In this document: piece by piece, positions 53,536 through 62,427 of the stretch
Layout: the number at the start of each line of letters is the position of its first letter
How positions within the stretch are numbered: the stretch's first letter is position 1
Source of the DNA: Gorillibacterium timonense
Lineage (GTDB): Bacteria > Bacillota > Bacilli > Paenibacillales > NBRC-103111
Assembly (NCBI RefSeq): GCF_001457415.1
Contig: NZ_LN881724.1
Span: forward strand, 2,046,001 to 2,110,000
Reading direction: 5' to 3'
Length of the DNA: 64,000 bases
Notes under the pieces: generated by a model
What the model saw: only the letters and a program-made list of their open reading frames with translations
Databases searched by the model: none
What the model was told of the DNA's origin: nothing
Made by a program: the position numbers and the translations under genes

Positions 53536-53587
53536 AAAAGGGTTGGCCAACAAGTCACGTTTCGCAGCTTGTCGGTCAACCCTTTTG
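53536..53587 (-). terminator. Terminator of the lipoprotein gene
   Basis: AAAAGGGTTGG-CC-AACAAG at 53536-53554 pairs with CTTGT-CGG-TCAACCCTTTT at 53568-53586 with two mismatches. T-runs flank the stem. It separates the lipoprotein gene from the biosynthetic cluster. Confidence 0.75.
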
Positions 53588-53686
53588 ACATTTCGCATGT
53601 CAAATGTTACCATTCATCGTCTATCCATAAGTACAAACGGCCTCAAGTTACCGCTCTTTCCTGAGACGGCGGCCTAGCCAAAGGTC

Positions 53687-54373
53687 CTATCGCTTCCGAT
53701 AACGCACGAACCCGATTACGCCGATTCCGAGAATCAGAACCAAACCTCCTGCCGTAATCAGATCGTTGCGGATATTCGGAACATAGAGAGCCAACTGAAT
53801 CGGATTGGAATCCTGGAGTGCGACATGCCAAGTCAAAGTACGGCCGGATTGTTCGTCCGCATTGTTGGCACCGTACAGATTATAGGGCAGGGTTAATTTG
53901 AAGTCGAATGCAAGCCCCTTCATCAGCAGGCGGATAACCGATTGGGACAAAAGATTCGTGCCCGCGATCCCCAGCGATTGATCGACATAAGCATCCATTT
54001 TCGGTTGAACATGGATGTCGTACTTTGTATACAGCCAGTTCTTTGTCACTTGGACATTCGTGTCGGCCAGATCAAGACCCTCAGCAGATTGGATCGATTC
54101 GAAAGAGGAGTACGTCTTCGTGAATTGATACCGAGTCGACTGTCCATCCGGAATCTCCTTAAGCTCGATTCCAGAGCCTTCCAGACGGCTCGCCAGTTGT
54201 TCTTCCAGCTTGTCCCCTACAAGCTTTTTCACCTTCGAGTTTAGCAGCAGCTCAGCCGAAAGATCGATGCTTCCATTGCGGTTTACCGTGAGATGCATCG
54301 TCCCGTTTGAGCATCCGGCAAGTATAGTCAGCGACAATAATAGTCCGATGACGATGACACATCTTCTAGTCAA
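53687..54373 (-). CDS. Membrane lipoprotein (DUF3153-like)
   Basis: The 228-residue protein starts at TTG 54373, 7 bases after GGGAGGG. The frame is open further upstream, but that stretch is antisense to the neighbouring transporter. The signal peptide VIVIGLLLSLTILAGCSNG has the lipobox LAGC. A C-terminal helix (TAGGLVLILGIGVIGFVRY) would place the body outside between two anchors. The body resembles DUF3153 proteins of Bacillota, whose function is unknown. Confidence 0.85.
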   Translation of the reverse strand: MTRRCVIVIGLLLSLTILAGCSNGTMHLTVNRNGSIDLSAELLLNSKVKKLVGDKLEEQLASRLEGSGIELKEIPDGQSTRYQFTKTYSSFESIQSAEGLDLADTNVQVTKNWLYTKYDIHVQPKMDAYVDQSLGIAGTNLLSQSVIRLLMKGLAFDFKLTLPYNLYGANNADEQSGRTLTWHVALQDSNPIQLALYVPNIRNDLITAGGLVLILGIGVIGFVRYRKR

Positions 54374-54536
54374 GGTCTCTCCCTCCCTGTATCCCAGTAT
54401 AAAGGGAACCCGATAGGAATAGAAACATCCTCTGTGGGCCGCTTGGTCGGGAAGTATTGAAGCCAGAAAAAGATTGAATGGGCGAACCAAACGGGATAAA
54501 ATAAAGAGAACGATCCTACCTAAATGAGGGAAACAA

Positions 54537-55595
54537 GTGGAAGCCATCCAGAAATTTTTTGCCCATCCGATTGTGAAACGCATCACCTTTGTTTTACTTG
54601 CTTGTTTACTGCTGTACAGCGTCCGCCATCTGCTGAACCTTCTGCTGCTTCTCTTCGTCGTCACCTTCGTCATGGGGAGACTGCAGAATTTCGTCGTCCG
54701 CAAGCTAAACCGATTTTTCCCCGTCTCGAATACTCTGGTTACCGTCCTGCTGTATATTTTGCTGGTCGCCGGACTCCTTTCGGCCATCTTCAATTACGTG
54801 CCGCGGATCGTGGGTCAGGTCGCCGATCTGATCAACAACATCACCCGTTTCCTGGATAACTCCCAGAATGACGAGACACTGCAAAAGCTGAACACTCTCC
54901 TCGAAAAGATCAACTATGAAGCTTATTTGGGCAACGTTGTGACCTACATCAAGCTGCTTGGCAAATGGCTGGAGATCATTCTGATGGTCATCATCCTCAG
55001 CTTTTTCTACCTCCTGCAGAAGCACAGCATCTCGGCCTTCACCGAAAAATTCCGCACTAGCAAGATCAGCTGGCTGTATGGAGAGTTTGAATATTACGGT
55101 CGCAAATTCGTCGCTTCGTTCGGCAAGGTCATCGAGGTTCAGCTCTTGATCGCCGTCTTCAATACCATCCTGACGATGATCGGCCTTATCCTCTTGGGCT
55201 TTCCTTATCTGGTCGCCCTGAGCGCACTGGTCTTCCTGCTCAGCTTGATCCCGGTTGCCGGGGTGGTCATCTCCTTCATCCCCATCGGTATCATCGGGTA
55301 CCAGATCGGCGGGTATCCAACCGTCATTTGGGCCGTCGTGATGATCCTGGTCATCCATGCGCTGGAAACCTACTTCCTCAATCCGCGGCTGTACGCGCAC
55401 AAAACGAAGCTGCCGATGTTCTACACCTTCATTGTGCTCATCATTTCGCAGCATTATATGGGCATTTGGGGATTAATCATCGGCATTCCCATCTTCATGT
55501 TCCTGTTGGATCTGCTGGATGTGAATCAGCCTTTGGATCCGTTGGACCCGGAAGAACTCGAACCGATTGATCCACTAAAGAAAACCAATGAATAA
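54537..55595 (+). CDS. AI-2E family transporter
   Basis: The 352-residue membrane protein of the TqsA/PerM family starts at GTG 54537 after GAGGG. It has about seven helices, two N-terminal (about residues 15-45), one near 66-88, and the C-terminal block with FLLSLIPVAGVVISFIPIGIIGYQIGG and the conserved LNPRLYAHKTKLPMF. Members export small signals or act as Na+/H+ antiporters, so the substrate is open. The C-terminal tail is acidic and proline-rich (DPLDPEELEPIDPLKK). Confidence 0.9.
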   Translation: MEAIQKFFAHPIVKRITFVLLACLLLYSVRHLLNLLLLLFVVTFVMGRLQNFVVRKLNRFFPVSNTLVTVLLYILLVAGLLSAIFNYVPRIVGQVADLINNITRFLDNSQNDETLQKLNTLLEKINYEAYLGNVVTYIKLLGKWLEIILMVIILSFFYLLQKHSISAFTEKFRTSKISWLYGEFEYYGRKFVASFGKVIEVQLLIAVFNTILTMIGLILLGFPYLVALSALVFLLSLIPVAGVVISFIPIGIIGYQIGGYPTVIWAVVMILVIHALETYFLNPRLYAHKTKLPMFYTFIVLIISQHYMGIWGLIIGIPIFMFLLDLLDVNQPLDPLDPEELEPIDPLKKTNE

Positions 55596-55637
55596 CTTAA
55601 GAGTGCTAGAAGGATAATCGTCATGAATAGCATAGAA

Positions 55638-55675
55638 AAGCCAGAAGGCTCAGCGTCCTTCTGGCTTTCTTTTTA
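55638..55675 (+). terminator. Rho-independent terminator
   Basis: AAGCCAGAAGG pairs with CCTTCTGGCTT, and T-rich sequence follows. It lies 43 bases past the AI-2E transporter stop. Confidence 0.85.
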
Positions 55676-55708
55676 TTAATTCCGTTCCTACACTCCATCC
55701 CATCATTA

Positions 55709-55728
55709 GTGATTTATTGATCAATAAC
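55709..55728. promoter_or_regulatory. TetR-type operator copy at the epimerase 3' end
   Basis: GTGATTTATTGATCAATAAC contains the perfect palindrome TTATTGATCAATAA and matches the operator copies upstream of the epimerase and TetR genes. Its place at the stop codon of the epimerase gene, not at a promoter, is unusual. Confidence 0.55.
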
Positions 55729-56702
55729 TAAACTTGCCGCTGTTTGGCCTTTCTTTCCATCCGTTCTCGAATCGTGGCGGCGATCCCCTCTTCGAAATCC
55801 GTCCTCGGAATCGGACCAATGAAACGCTCGTACTTCTCCCCGCTCAAAACGAACGGCTCTTCGGTCAAGTAGAGCATCTCCACAACCTCCTTCATAACCG
55901 GCAGCCCGATGCCTAACAAAGACAGGCCAACTCTTCCCAACGGAAGAACGGGGCGCCGGCTTCCGCTTGCCTTTTGTGCGATTCGGATAATCTCCTTGCC
56001 GGAGACAAGCCCGGAGCCTGGAATATGCCAGTTCTGCCCATAAGCAGCTTCTCTGTCTGCCAGCTCGATAATCATCCTTGCCGCATCGGGCAGGTATACA
56101 TATTCGCGGGGAACGCGTGTATTGCCGATGAAGAAAGCGGGTTTACCGGCCGCGATCGCCTCAAGCGTGGAACCTAGATAAGAAGCGTCATTCGCGGTTG
56201 GTCCGTAATAATCCGGCAAGCGAACGATCATGACCGCAGCTCGTTGCCAACGGCTGTCGAACAGCATCCGTTCATAATCAAGTCGAATTCTTCCCTTCCT
56301 CGTGTTCGGTTCCTTGGGATGCTCTTCGGTCGCTCTCTCCATCTTCCTTCTTCCGTATGGATAGATCCCGTCAATGGCGACCACCTTGCTGCCCAATCGA
56401 TCCGCCGCTTCCATAACCGACTCGCCTAAAGGGATGAGCTTATTTACCATCTCATGGTAAGGGACGTTCGCACAATGAAAGAAGACATCGACCTCATTCG
56501 CTGCTGCGATCAGATCATCCTGACGAAAAGCATCTCCGAGAGCAATCGTCAACTGCTTGGGATGACCCAATCTGCTCTTCAACTCCTCCAACTTCCGAGA
56601 AGACCGACCGAAGGCTATGGTTGGAATGCCACGATTCACTAGCTCCTCGGTGATTGCAGCGCCCGTGCCTCCCGCCGCACCAATTACGATCGCTTTTTGC
56701 AT
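55728..56702 (-). CDS. NAD(P)-dependent epimerase/NmrA-like protein (atypical SDR)
   Basis: The 324-residue protein has the Rossmann motif IVIGAAGGTGAAITEELV, FHCANVPYHEMV, VAIDGIYPYGRR (Tyr of the active region) and a C-terminal substrate domain. It belongs to the extended or atypical SDR group; many members reduce or merely sense NAD(P). The upstream TetR gene and shared operators imply coordinated control. The substrate is unknown. Confidence 0.85.
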   Translation of the reverse strand: MQKAIVIGAAGGTGAAITEELVNRGIPTIAFGRSSRKLEELKSRLGHPKQLTIALGDAFRQDDLIAAANEVDVFFHCANVPYHEMVNKLIPLGESVMEAADRLGSKVVAIDGIYPYGRRKMERATEEHPKEPNTRKGRIRLDYERMLFDSRWQRAAVMIVRLPDYYGPTANDASYLGSTLEAIAAGKPAFFIGNTRVPREYVYLPDAARMIIELADREAAYGQNWHIPGSGLVSGKEIIRIAQKASGSRRPVLPLGRVGLSLLGIGLPVMKEVVEMLYLTEEPFVLSGEKYERFIGPIPRTDFEEGIAATIRERMERKAKQRQV

Positions 56703-56726
56703 AAGCAGCTCCGCCCTTCATCATTT

Positions 56727-56787
56727 GTAATTGATCAATCACTAACATAATTTCACTATACTCAGTCGTGATTGATTAGTCAATAAC
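56727..56787 (-). promoter_or_regulatory. Epimerase promoter with two TetR-type operators
   Basis: On the minus strand TTGACT (56783-56778) and TATAGT (56760-56755) are 17 bases apart. GTGATTGATTAGTCAATAAC at 56768-56787 covers the -35, and GTAATTGATCAATCAC at 56727-56742 lies just after the start site. Both match the copy at the TetR gene promoter. Confidence 0.75.
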
Positions 56788-56828
56788 CAAAATCGAATGA
56801 CCAAAGAAGAAGGTGGTTTAAAACCATC

Positions 56829-57350
56829 CTACTTCTCGTTCAATTCCGGTAAATCCAATGCCATCGACACATTGCAGAGCATCCCTCGAGCGAGGAACAG
56901 CAATGTCCGCTCCTCCGGATTGGGTATTTGAGCTCTCCGAAAAGCATCCAGAACCATTTGCCGAACCTCGCGAAACCCCTCGCGCATCGTTGTTCGTATC
57001 GCTTCTTCCCCGATCGTCTGGGCCTGCATCTGCAGCAAGACTTCTTTCTGATGCATGCCCATAATTTCTTCGTAGGCTTGAATCAATCCGATTTCCAGTT
57101 GCTCTGGAGAAGCCGATTCGACAACTTGCCGGAACGCTTGAAGCATTCTTGACCAGGACACCTCCAGCGCGGATAGCAATAAGGCTTCCTTCGTCGCAAA
57201 GAAGCGAAAAATATAGGGTTGTGAGATTTGAGCCCTCTGAGCAACCAGAGCCGTTGTCGCGCGATAATACCCGACTTCTGCAAAAACCTCGATTGCAGCC
57301 GAAATGATGTCCGCCTTCCGATTTACAGATGTTCCTGCAGCTTTTGCCAT
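56829..57350 (-). CDS. TetR family regulator
   Basis: The regulator of about 173 residues starts at ATG 57350 (MAKAAGTSVNRKADIISAAIEVFAEVGYYRATTALVAQRAQISQPYIFRFFATKEALL), a clear TetR helix-turn-helix. A GTG four codons earlier lies too close to the ribosome binding site. It is encoded 127 bases upstream of the epimerase gene in the same direction. Matching palindromes at both promoters make it the likely repressor of both. Confidence 0.93.
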   Translation of the reverse strand: MAKAAGTSVNRKADIISAAIEVFAEVGYYRATTALVAQRAQISQPYIFRFFATKEALLLSALEVSWSRMLQAFRQVVESASPEQLEIGLIQAYEEIMGMHQKEVLLQMQAQTIGEEAIRTTMREGFREVRQMVLDAFRRAQIPNPEERTLLFLARGMLCNVSMALDLPELNEK

Positions 57351-57377
57351 TCTCGTTTCCACCCCTCTTCATGAAAA

Positions 57378-57428
57378 GTGATTCATCAATAACTCATTCA
57401 GTATATCGGATCATTTTTGCCGTCGCAA
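57378..57428 (-). promoter_or_regulatory. TetR gene promoter and operator
   Basis: The minus strand reads TTGCGA (57428-57423), 17 bases, TATACT (57405-57400). The operator GTGATTCATCAATAAC at 57378-57393 follows the -10. Confidence 0.7.
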
Positions 57429-57432
57429 CATA

Positions 57433-57455
57433 AAGAGGCTCCAAGTTATGGAGCC
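57433..57455 (-). terminator. Hairpin downstream of the SRPBCC gene
   Basis: GGCTCCA at 57437-57443 pairs with TGGAGCC at 57449-57455. The T-run on the minus strand is short, so termination is weakly supported. The stem also overlaps the start of the TetR promoter region. Confidence 0.45.
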
Positions 57456-57496
57456 CCAACGCATGGAAATGGGATACGAATTCCTTATCCCTCTCC

Positions 57497-58024
57497 TTAT
57501 TTAACCTTCTCCAGGTGCTCGGCCAGCCTGTCCCACGTTTCCGTTATTCCTTGGAGCATCCCCATCTCCAATACAGTATTCAGCGCTTCCCCCGACTCGA
57601 ATTCGGCGCGATTCATGACCCGCGTCTTGCCGGAGGAATCCTCAAATTGCAGCGTGATCAGCGTGTCCGGCATGCCTTCAGCCGTATTGCCCTCTTCGTC
57701 CGAGAAATAATCCGTATAGACGATCCGCTCCGGAGCCTCGATTTCCCGATAGATTGCCTTGCCCCAGGATTCCATGCCATAGAACTCCCCCATGCCCTCG
57801 TCTATGCATTTCATACAGTAGTGCCATACCCCTTCAGGCCGAAAATCGACCTTGCATACCGGGAGATCCCAGCCTCGGGGTCCCCACCATTCCTTCAAAT
57901 GATTCGCTTCGGAAAAGCAGGAGAAGACGAGCTGTCGCGGAGCGTCAAATGTTCGTTCCAATACGAGAAAACGTTCTTCCTCTACCCAGGATTTCATGGA
58001 TTCGTCAGAAGTGGGAATCGTCAT
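57497..58024 (-). CDS. SRPBCC/AHSA1-family protein
   Basis: The protein of about 175 residues has the activator-of-Hsp90-homologue (START-like) pattern: LVLERTFDAPRQLVFSCFSEANHLKEWWGPRGW, a middle VDFRPEGVWHYCMK, and a C-terminal helix GMLQGITETWDRLAEHLEKV. The family binds hydrophobic ligands; few members have known roles. ATG 58024 follows GAGGAGG by 8 bases, better than the start seven codons upstream. Confidence 0.9.
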   Translation of the reverse strand: MTIPTSDESMKSWVEEERFLVLERTFDAPRQLVFSCFSEANHLKEWWGPRGWDLPVCKVDFRPEGVWHYCMKCIDEGMGEFYGMESWGKAIYREIEAPERIVYTDYFSDEEGNTAEGMPDTLITLQFEDSSGKTRVMNRAEFESGEALNTVLEMGMLQGITETWDRLAEHLEKVK

Positions 58025-58146
58025 CGGCCAGGCCTCCTCAATCAAGTTGAGATTATCGCGGCAATCTTGCCGGGATGTCTCTACTATAGCACAAGCCTAG
58101 GCCTTGGAGTATTTCCGGTACGAGTACCGCTATCAATTGTAGGGAG

Positions 58147-58878
58147 TCATTTCAACCCGTGCGTAAGTCCGATCATCACCAGCAAGCCAATGATAAAAGA
58201 AAAGGTCGCAGCCCGCTCATTGCCGTCCCCATGACTTTCAGGGATCAGCTCCTTGTAGACGACGAACAGCATCGCACCTGCCGCAAATGCGAGTCCATAA
58301 GGGACGATACCCAGAAAACGATGCGAGAAGATATATCCGATCAAGCAAAAGACAAGCTCGACGATCCCGGTCGCAGCCGATGCCAGCAAAGCTGCTCTTC
58401 TCCGAAAGCCTTGAGTAAGCAGGAACAGGGCAATCAGAAATCCTTCGGGCAAGTTTTGCAGCCCGATGCTCAAGGCGACGATGCTGCTGAGGCTTCCTTC
58501 CAAGCTCCCGTAACTGATCCCGACGGACAGCCCTTCTGGGAGATTGTGGAGCATCATGGCGGACATAAAGAGCAAGGCCCCGTTGTGCGATACGCTCCCG
58601 GAGCCGGAATGCCGCGGATCCTGATGAGGAAGCACGCGTTCCAGTAGCATCAGAACGGCTGTTCCGAACAGAATCCCGGCCGTCAAAACGGCCAGATTGG
58701 ACAGCTTCAAGGCGGACGGAATGAGACCGTAAGTCGAAGCGGCGACCATGATTCCCGCGGTAAAGGCCAGCAGAATGTCCTTGCCGCGATGAGTTACCCG
58801 GGTGAACAGCAGGGCCGGACATGCTCCGAGTGCCGTACACAACGCTGTGGCTGAGCTGCCAAGCAAAATTTCATTCAT
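58147..58878 (-). CDS. ZIP family metal transporter
   Basis: The 243-residue protein has about eight helices. The metal-binding helix-4 motif HNLPEGLSVGISYGS is present, together with NLPEGFLIALFLLTQGF in helix 5, the pair that forms the binuclear transport site in ZIP proteins. A His-poor loop (HQDPRHSGSGS) lies between helices 3 and 4. It probably takes up zinc or another divalent metal. No Zur box was recognised upstream. Confidence 0.92.
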   Translation of the reverse strand: MNEILLGSSATALCTALGACPALLFTRVTHRGKDILLAFTAGIMVAASTYGLIPSALKLSNLAVLTAGILFGTAVLMLLERVLPHQDPRHSGSGSVSHNGALLFMSAMMLHNLPEGLSVGISYGSLEGSLSSIVALSIGLQNLPEGFLIALFLLTQGFRRRAALLASAATGIVELVFCLIGYIFSHRFLGIVPYGLAFAAGAMLFVVYKELIPESHGDGNERAATFSFIIGLLVMIGLTHGLK

Positions 58879-58986
58879 CGATTGGCTCCCTTCCGGACGG
58901 ACATGCTCTCTCGTCCATCCTATGAGCGCAACCTGAAAAAGATGAAGAGATTGGATCTTGTCCAGATGACCTGGTTCCGGTTGGAC

Positions 58987-59034
58987 AAAAAAAGCTAATG
59001 GATACCAGCCAAATAAATGCTGACATCCATTAGC
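58987..59034 (-). terminator. Terminator of the dehydrogenase gene
   Basis: GCTAATGGAT at 58994-59003 pairs perfectly with ATCCATTAGC at 59025-59034. On the minus strand seven T follow. Confidence 0.85.
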
Positions 59035-59065
59035 CTATTAAGAATGATTGACTGCTGCCGACAGC

Positions 59066-60118
59066 TTACAGTCGAGGCGAAACGAGGATTTTCACTTGAT
59101 TTTTTTCCTTGAGCAAGGCCTCGAATCCTTGTTCCACGACTTCGTCCAATTGGATCTTCTTCGTGACTAGCTTGTCCGCCGAGAAGAAGCCCTTCTCCAT
59201 CAAAGAGAGGACGGCAGGGAAAACGTCGCGGTAACCGATAATCCCGGTCATATTGCGTTCCTTCAGCACGATGTCGTTTGGCATAATCGTCGCGCCTTTT
59301 TCGAAAATGCTGACGATCATGATCTGTCCGCCCAATTTGGTGGAGCTGATCGCTTGCGTGAGAACGACCGGAACTCCGGTCACCTCATAAGCGACATCCA
59401 CGCCGCCGTTCGTTCGGGTTTGCAGTTCTTGTACAACATCGAATTGCTTCGGATCGAGGACAATGGCGCCAAGCTCTTCCGCCTTCGCCTTGCGCTCCTC
59501 CGACAGCTCGATGACATAGATCTCCGAAGCTCCGGAAGCTCTCAACGCTTCAATGACCAACAAGCCGATTGGACCTGCGCCAAAAACCGCTGCCTTGTCG
59601 CCGACCTTCAATTGGCTTTGACGAACGGCATGAAGTGCAACAGCAGATGGTTCGACCAATGCCCCTTGTTCAAAGGATAACGAATCTGGAATTTTATGAA
59701 CCATATCAGCGTTTACGGAAACGTATTCGGAGAATCCTCCCCCGCCTCCCGCCAATCCGAGAAAGCCCATTTTTTCGCAGAGGTTGTATTTGCCCTGCTT
59801 GCAAGCCTCGCATGTGCCGCAGGAGAAGATCGGTTCCACAACAACCCGATCGCCGAGAGCAAATTCCTTCACACCTTCACCGAGCTCGATAATTTCACCG
59901 GAAAATTCATGGCCCATCGTGATCGGAGCCTGCTCACCCGTAAGCGGATGCGCTGTGCCTTGGGGAATAAAGATCGGACCAGCCACATACTCGTGAAGGT
60001 CGCTGCCGCAAATTCCGCACCACTCAACGCGGATCTTCACTTGTCCTTGTAGCGTTGTGGGCACTTCAATGGATTCCAACCGCAAGTCTTTTACATTATG
60101 CCATCTCAATGCTCGCAT
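59066..60118 (-). CDS. Zinc-dependent 2,3-butanediol-type dehydrogenase
   Basis: The 350-residue medium-chain dehydrogenase starts at ATG 60118 (MRALRWHNVKDLRL), 9 bases after GGAG. It has the catalytic zinc site ICGSDLHEY and GHEFSGEIIELG, the four structural-zinc Cys in CGTCEACKQGKYNLCEK, and the cofactor loop VFGAGPIGLLVIEALRASGASEIYVIE. Similarity is greatest to BdhA-type 2,3-butanediol/acetoin dehydrogenases, though sorbitol or threonine dehydrogenase activity cannot be excluded. It is divergent from a LacI regulator. Confidence 0.88.
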   Translation of the reverse strand: MRALRWHNVKDLRLESIEVPTTLQGQVKIRVEWCGICGSDLHEYVAGPIFIPQGTAHPLTGEQAPITMGHEFSGEIIELGEGVKEFALGDRVVVEPIFSCGTCEACKQGKYNLCEKMGFLGLAGGGGGFSEYVSVNADMVHKIPDSLSFEQGALVEPSAVALHAVRQSQLKVGDKAAVFGAGPIGLLVIEALRASGASEIYVIELSEERKAKAEELGAIVLDPKQFDVVQELQTRTNGGVDVAYEVTGVPVVLTQAISSTKLGGQIMIVSIFEKGATIMPNDIVLKERNMTGIIGYRDVFPAVLSLMEKGFFSADKLVTKKIQLDEVVEQGFEALLKEKNQVKILVSPRL

Positions 60119-60152
60119 TCTGTCCATCTCCCATTTGCTTATAGTTGCATTA

Positions 60153-60168
60153 CCGGAATCGTTTCCGG
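60153..60168. promoter_or_regulatory. LacI-type operator
   Basis: CCGGAATCGTTTCCGG is a near-perfect palindrome centred on CG, the form of LacI-family sites. It lies between the divergent dehydrogenase and LacI genes, about 40 bases downstream of a TTGACA (60202-60197) on the dehydrogenase side. Confidence 0.7.
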
Positions 60169-60339
60169 AATCAATACTCGCACACGCACGAACCATTGTC
60201 AATAAAGATGCGTTCCAATTAAGAAAATGAACCGGAAATTGTGAAAAAAGCTTGTATACAATTTTTCCCTTCACCATTCTCCCGCCGCTTGGGTTATGGT
60301 ATCGTAGAGGTAATGAGATCGGATCGAAAGGACGTTCCT

Positions 60340-61356
60340 ATGAAGGACAAACGCAAGATCACCATTGGAGATGTAGCCAAGAAGGCCCAAGTCGGAATAG
60401 CGACCGTATCCAGGGCTATCAATAACTCCGGGGAAATCAACCCCGAAACGCGCGTCCGCATTCTTAAGATCATTGAAGAGATGGGGTTTTCCCCGAACAC
60501 GGCCGCCCAGAGCTTGAAGATCCGGCAGACCAAGCAAATCGCGCTTGCCGTTCCTGACATTCGCAATGCCATCATTCCGGATATCGCCTGGTCTGTCGAA
60601 CAGACAGCCAAGCAGTACGATTACCGGGTCATCCAGATCAACACCTCCGGCAATCCGAGAGCCGAGCTGGACACGATCCGCGACATCAACCGACTTCATG
60701 TAGATGGGGTATTGATCATGCCTTTGGCTTATCCTAAAACCTTGAGCGCCCTGATCAACAATTGCCCGCTCCCCGTCTCCATTCTGAATTATGGTAAGCG
60801 GCTACATGATGGAATGAAAGCGGATATCGTCCGTTTATCCCGGATGGAGGGCAAGCTGGTGATGGACCATCTCCACGGTATCGGACGGACGAGGATCGCT
60901 TACGCCGGCCCATCCAAAAAGCTGATTGAAGATCGGTATATCGCCTACGAGGAATCCTTAACCGCAGCGGATGAAGCCCTCGTCTTCCTCGATGAAGAAT
61001 TATCGACTCAAATGGGAGAACGAGCCGCCGATTCCTTCCTTGGACTGGAGAACAGGCCGGATGCCATTTACGCAGCCAATGATATGGTCGCCATCGGCCT
61101 CATCAATCGGTTTAAGAAGCTGGGCATTCGCGTGCCGGAGGATATCGCCGTCGTCGGAATCGACAATAATCCGATGACGACCCTCATCGAACCTCAGGTC
61201 AGCTCCGTGTCGATCATGGGAGCCGAAGCCGCCAGCCTTGCCACCGAGCTGCTCTTGAAGCGCATCGTCGAGAACCCGCAGCGCGAATACGAGACCGTGC
61301 AGCTGGAGCCTCGGCTGATCGTCCGGCAATCAAGCCTTTCTGTAGTGCGTGTCTGA
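60340..61356 (+). CDS. LacI family regulator
   Basis: The protein of about 338 residues starts at ATG 60340, 7 bases after AAAGGA. The headpiece is ITIGDVAKKAQVGIATVSRAINNSGEINPETRVRILKIIEEMGF, followed by the hinge NTAAQSLKIRQT and a periplasmic-binding-protein-like effector domain (VDGVLIMPLAYP, AIYAANDMVAIGLINRF, VVGIDNNPMTTLIEPQVSSV). The adjacent divergent dehydrogenase gene and shared operator make it the likely regulator of that gene. Confidence 0.94.
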   Translation: MKDKRKITIGDVAKKAQVGIATVSRAINNSGEINPETRVRILKIIEEMGFSPNTAAQSLKIRQTKQIALAVPDIRNAIIPDIAWSVEQTAKQYDYRVIQINTSGNPRAELDTIRDINRLHVDGVLIMPLAYPKTLSALINNCPLPVSILNYGKRLHDGMKADIVRLSRMEGKLVMDHLHGIGRTRIAYAGPSKKLIEDRYIAYEESLTAADEALVFLDEELSTQMGERAADSFLGLENRPDAIYAANDMVAIGLINRFKKLGIRVPEDIAVVGIDNNPMTTLIEPQVSSVSIMGAEAASLATELLLKRIVENPQREYETVQLEPRLIVRQSSLSVVRV

Positions 61357-61385
61357 AGCTAAAACCTATCTCCTGTTCATCCATG

Positions 61386-61422
61386 GAAAAAGGCGTTCAG
61401 GTCTTAACGGCCTGGACGCCTT
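61386..61422. terminator. Terminator hairpin between convergent genes
   Basis: AAGGCGTTCAGG at 61390-61401 pairs with CCTGGACGCCTT at 61411-61422 with one mismatch. TTTTT follows on the minus strand, so it mainly serves the chemoreceptor gene. Confidence 0.75.
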
Positions 61423-61481
61423 GATTATGTAATCGGGAAAAAACCCTTTATGTGGTTGATCCTTAGAATGACCGCAACCGA

Positions 61482-62309
61482 TTACTGCATCAGCATGCTT
61501 TCCACCAATTGTTTAAGGCTCTCGCTCGTCTCATTCAACAGCTCGACATTCTCTACAAAATGAGAAATCAGCTGCGCTTGTTCTGCCGTTGCAAATGTGA
61601 TTTGAGCGATTTCCGACTCCATGGTACGGATGGTTTTCTGCACCCGATTAAGGGATTCTTCAATATGTACGGCGGCATTCTTGGTATGTTCAGACAATTT
61701 ACGGACTTCCTTGGCTACGACGCCAAAGCCGGCTCCCGCTTCACCGATACGGGCGGCCTCAATCAAAGCGTTCAGGCCGAGGAGATTCGTCTGATCGGAC
61801 ACTTCTCGAATCAGACCTGTGACCTCGGCAACCGCGGAGGAATCCTGAACGGCTTGTTGGGAGTTTTTCCGAATCTCGTCTGCCGTTGCGGAAAGCTCTT
61901 GCGATTGCGCAGCAATCTGTTCGATGGCACTCAATAATGATGAGATGGAGTCATTGGTTTGACTCGTTATTTTCTCCAGGTGCGCTTGCTTTTCCAAGGA
62001 ATAGTTGATTCCGATTTGAGCGACGATCTCCTCCTGCTCATTGAACACGGGAATCAAGATAGCCACGAAAGGAACCCCGAAGACTTCCTCCGGAATGGTA
62101 TTGATGATTTTCTCCTTCTTCCCGCCAAGCCCTTTGAAATCTTGATATTCCGGCAGCAGAGGATCTCCGGCTTTTATCCCTAAATGTAGGTTTTCTGTCT
62201 CGGAGAAGTAAAGAACATGCGTCCTGTCATTAAGGGAGAGAGAGACCTCGTCCCGAAACAATTGCTGAATGTAAGGAAAACTTTGGAGCAGTGAATCCAC
62301 AATATTCAT
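61482..62309 (-). CDS. Soluble methyl-accepting chemotaxis protein (YfmS-like)
   Basis: The 275-residue chemoreceptor starts at ATG 62309 ([18 protein letters not shown]), 9 bases after AAAGGA. It has a small N-terminal sensor domain and no transmembrane helix. A coiled-coil signalling domain follows with the hairpin tip [45 protein letters not shown]. subtilis YfmS has the same architecture. It should act in the cytoplasm by modulating CheA; the signal is unknown. Confidence 0.92.
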   Translation of the reverse strand: MNIVDSLLQSFPYIQQLFRDEVSLSLNDRTHVLYFSETENLHLGIKAGDPLLPEYQDFKGLGGKKEKIINTIPEEVFGVPFVAILIPVFNEQEEIVAQIGINYSLEKQAHLEKITSQTNDSISSLLSAIEQIAAQSQELSATADEIRKNSQQAVQDSSAVAEVTGLIREVSDQTNLLGLNALIEAARIGEAGAGFGVVAKEVRKLSEHTKNAAVHIEESLNRVQKTIRTMESEIAQITFATAEQAQLISHFVENVELLNETSESLKQLVESMLMQ

Positions 62310-62427
62310 CGTATGACATCCTTTCATGATGGAGGAGAGAATACCCACTATATCGGCAGCATGGTTGTCCATACCAAGTAAGATCCTTCCAAAGCGATGA
62401 ATATTATGTGAATGCTCTTATGAACCG

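Noticed and set aside
53687-54793. Longer version of the lipoprotein with 140 extra N-terminal residues
   Set aside because: The extra part is antisense to the AI-2E transporter. A TTG with a good ribosome binding site starts directly before the lipoprotein signal peptide.
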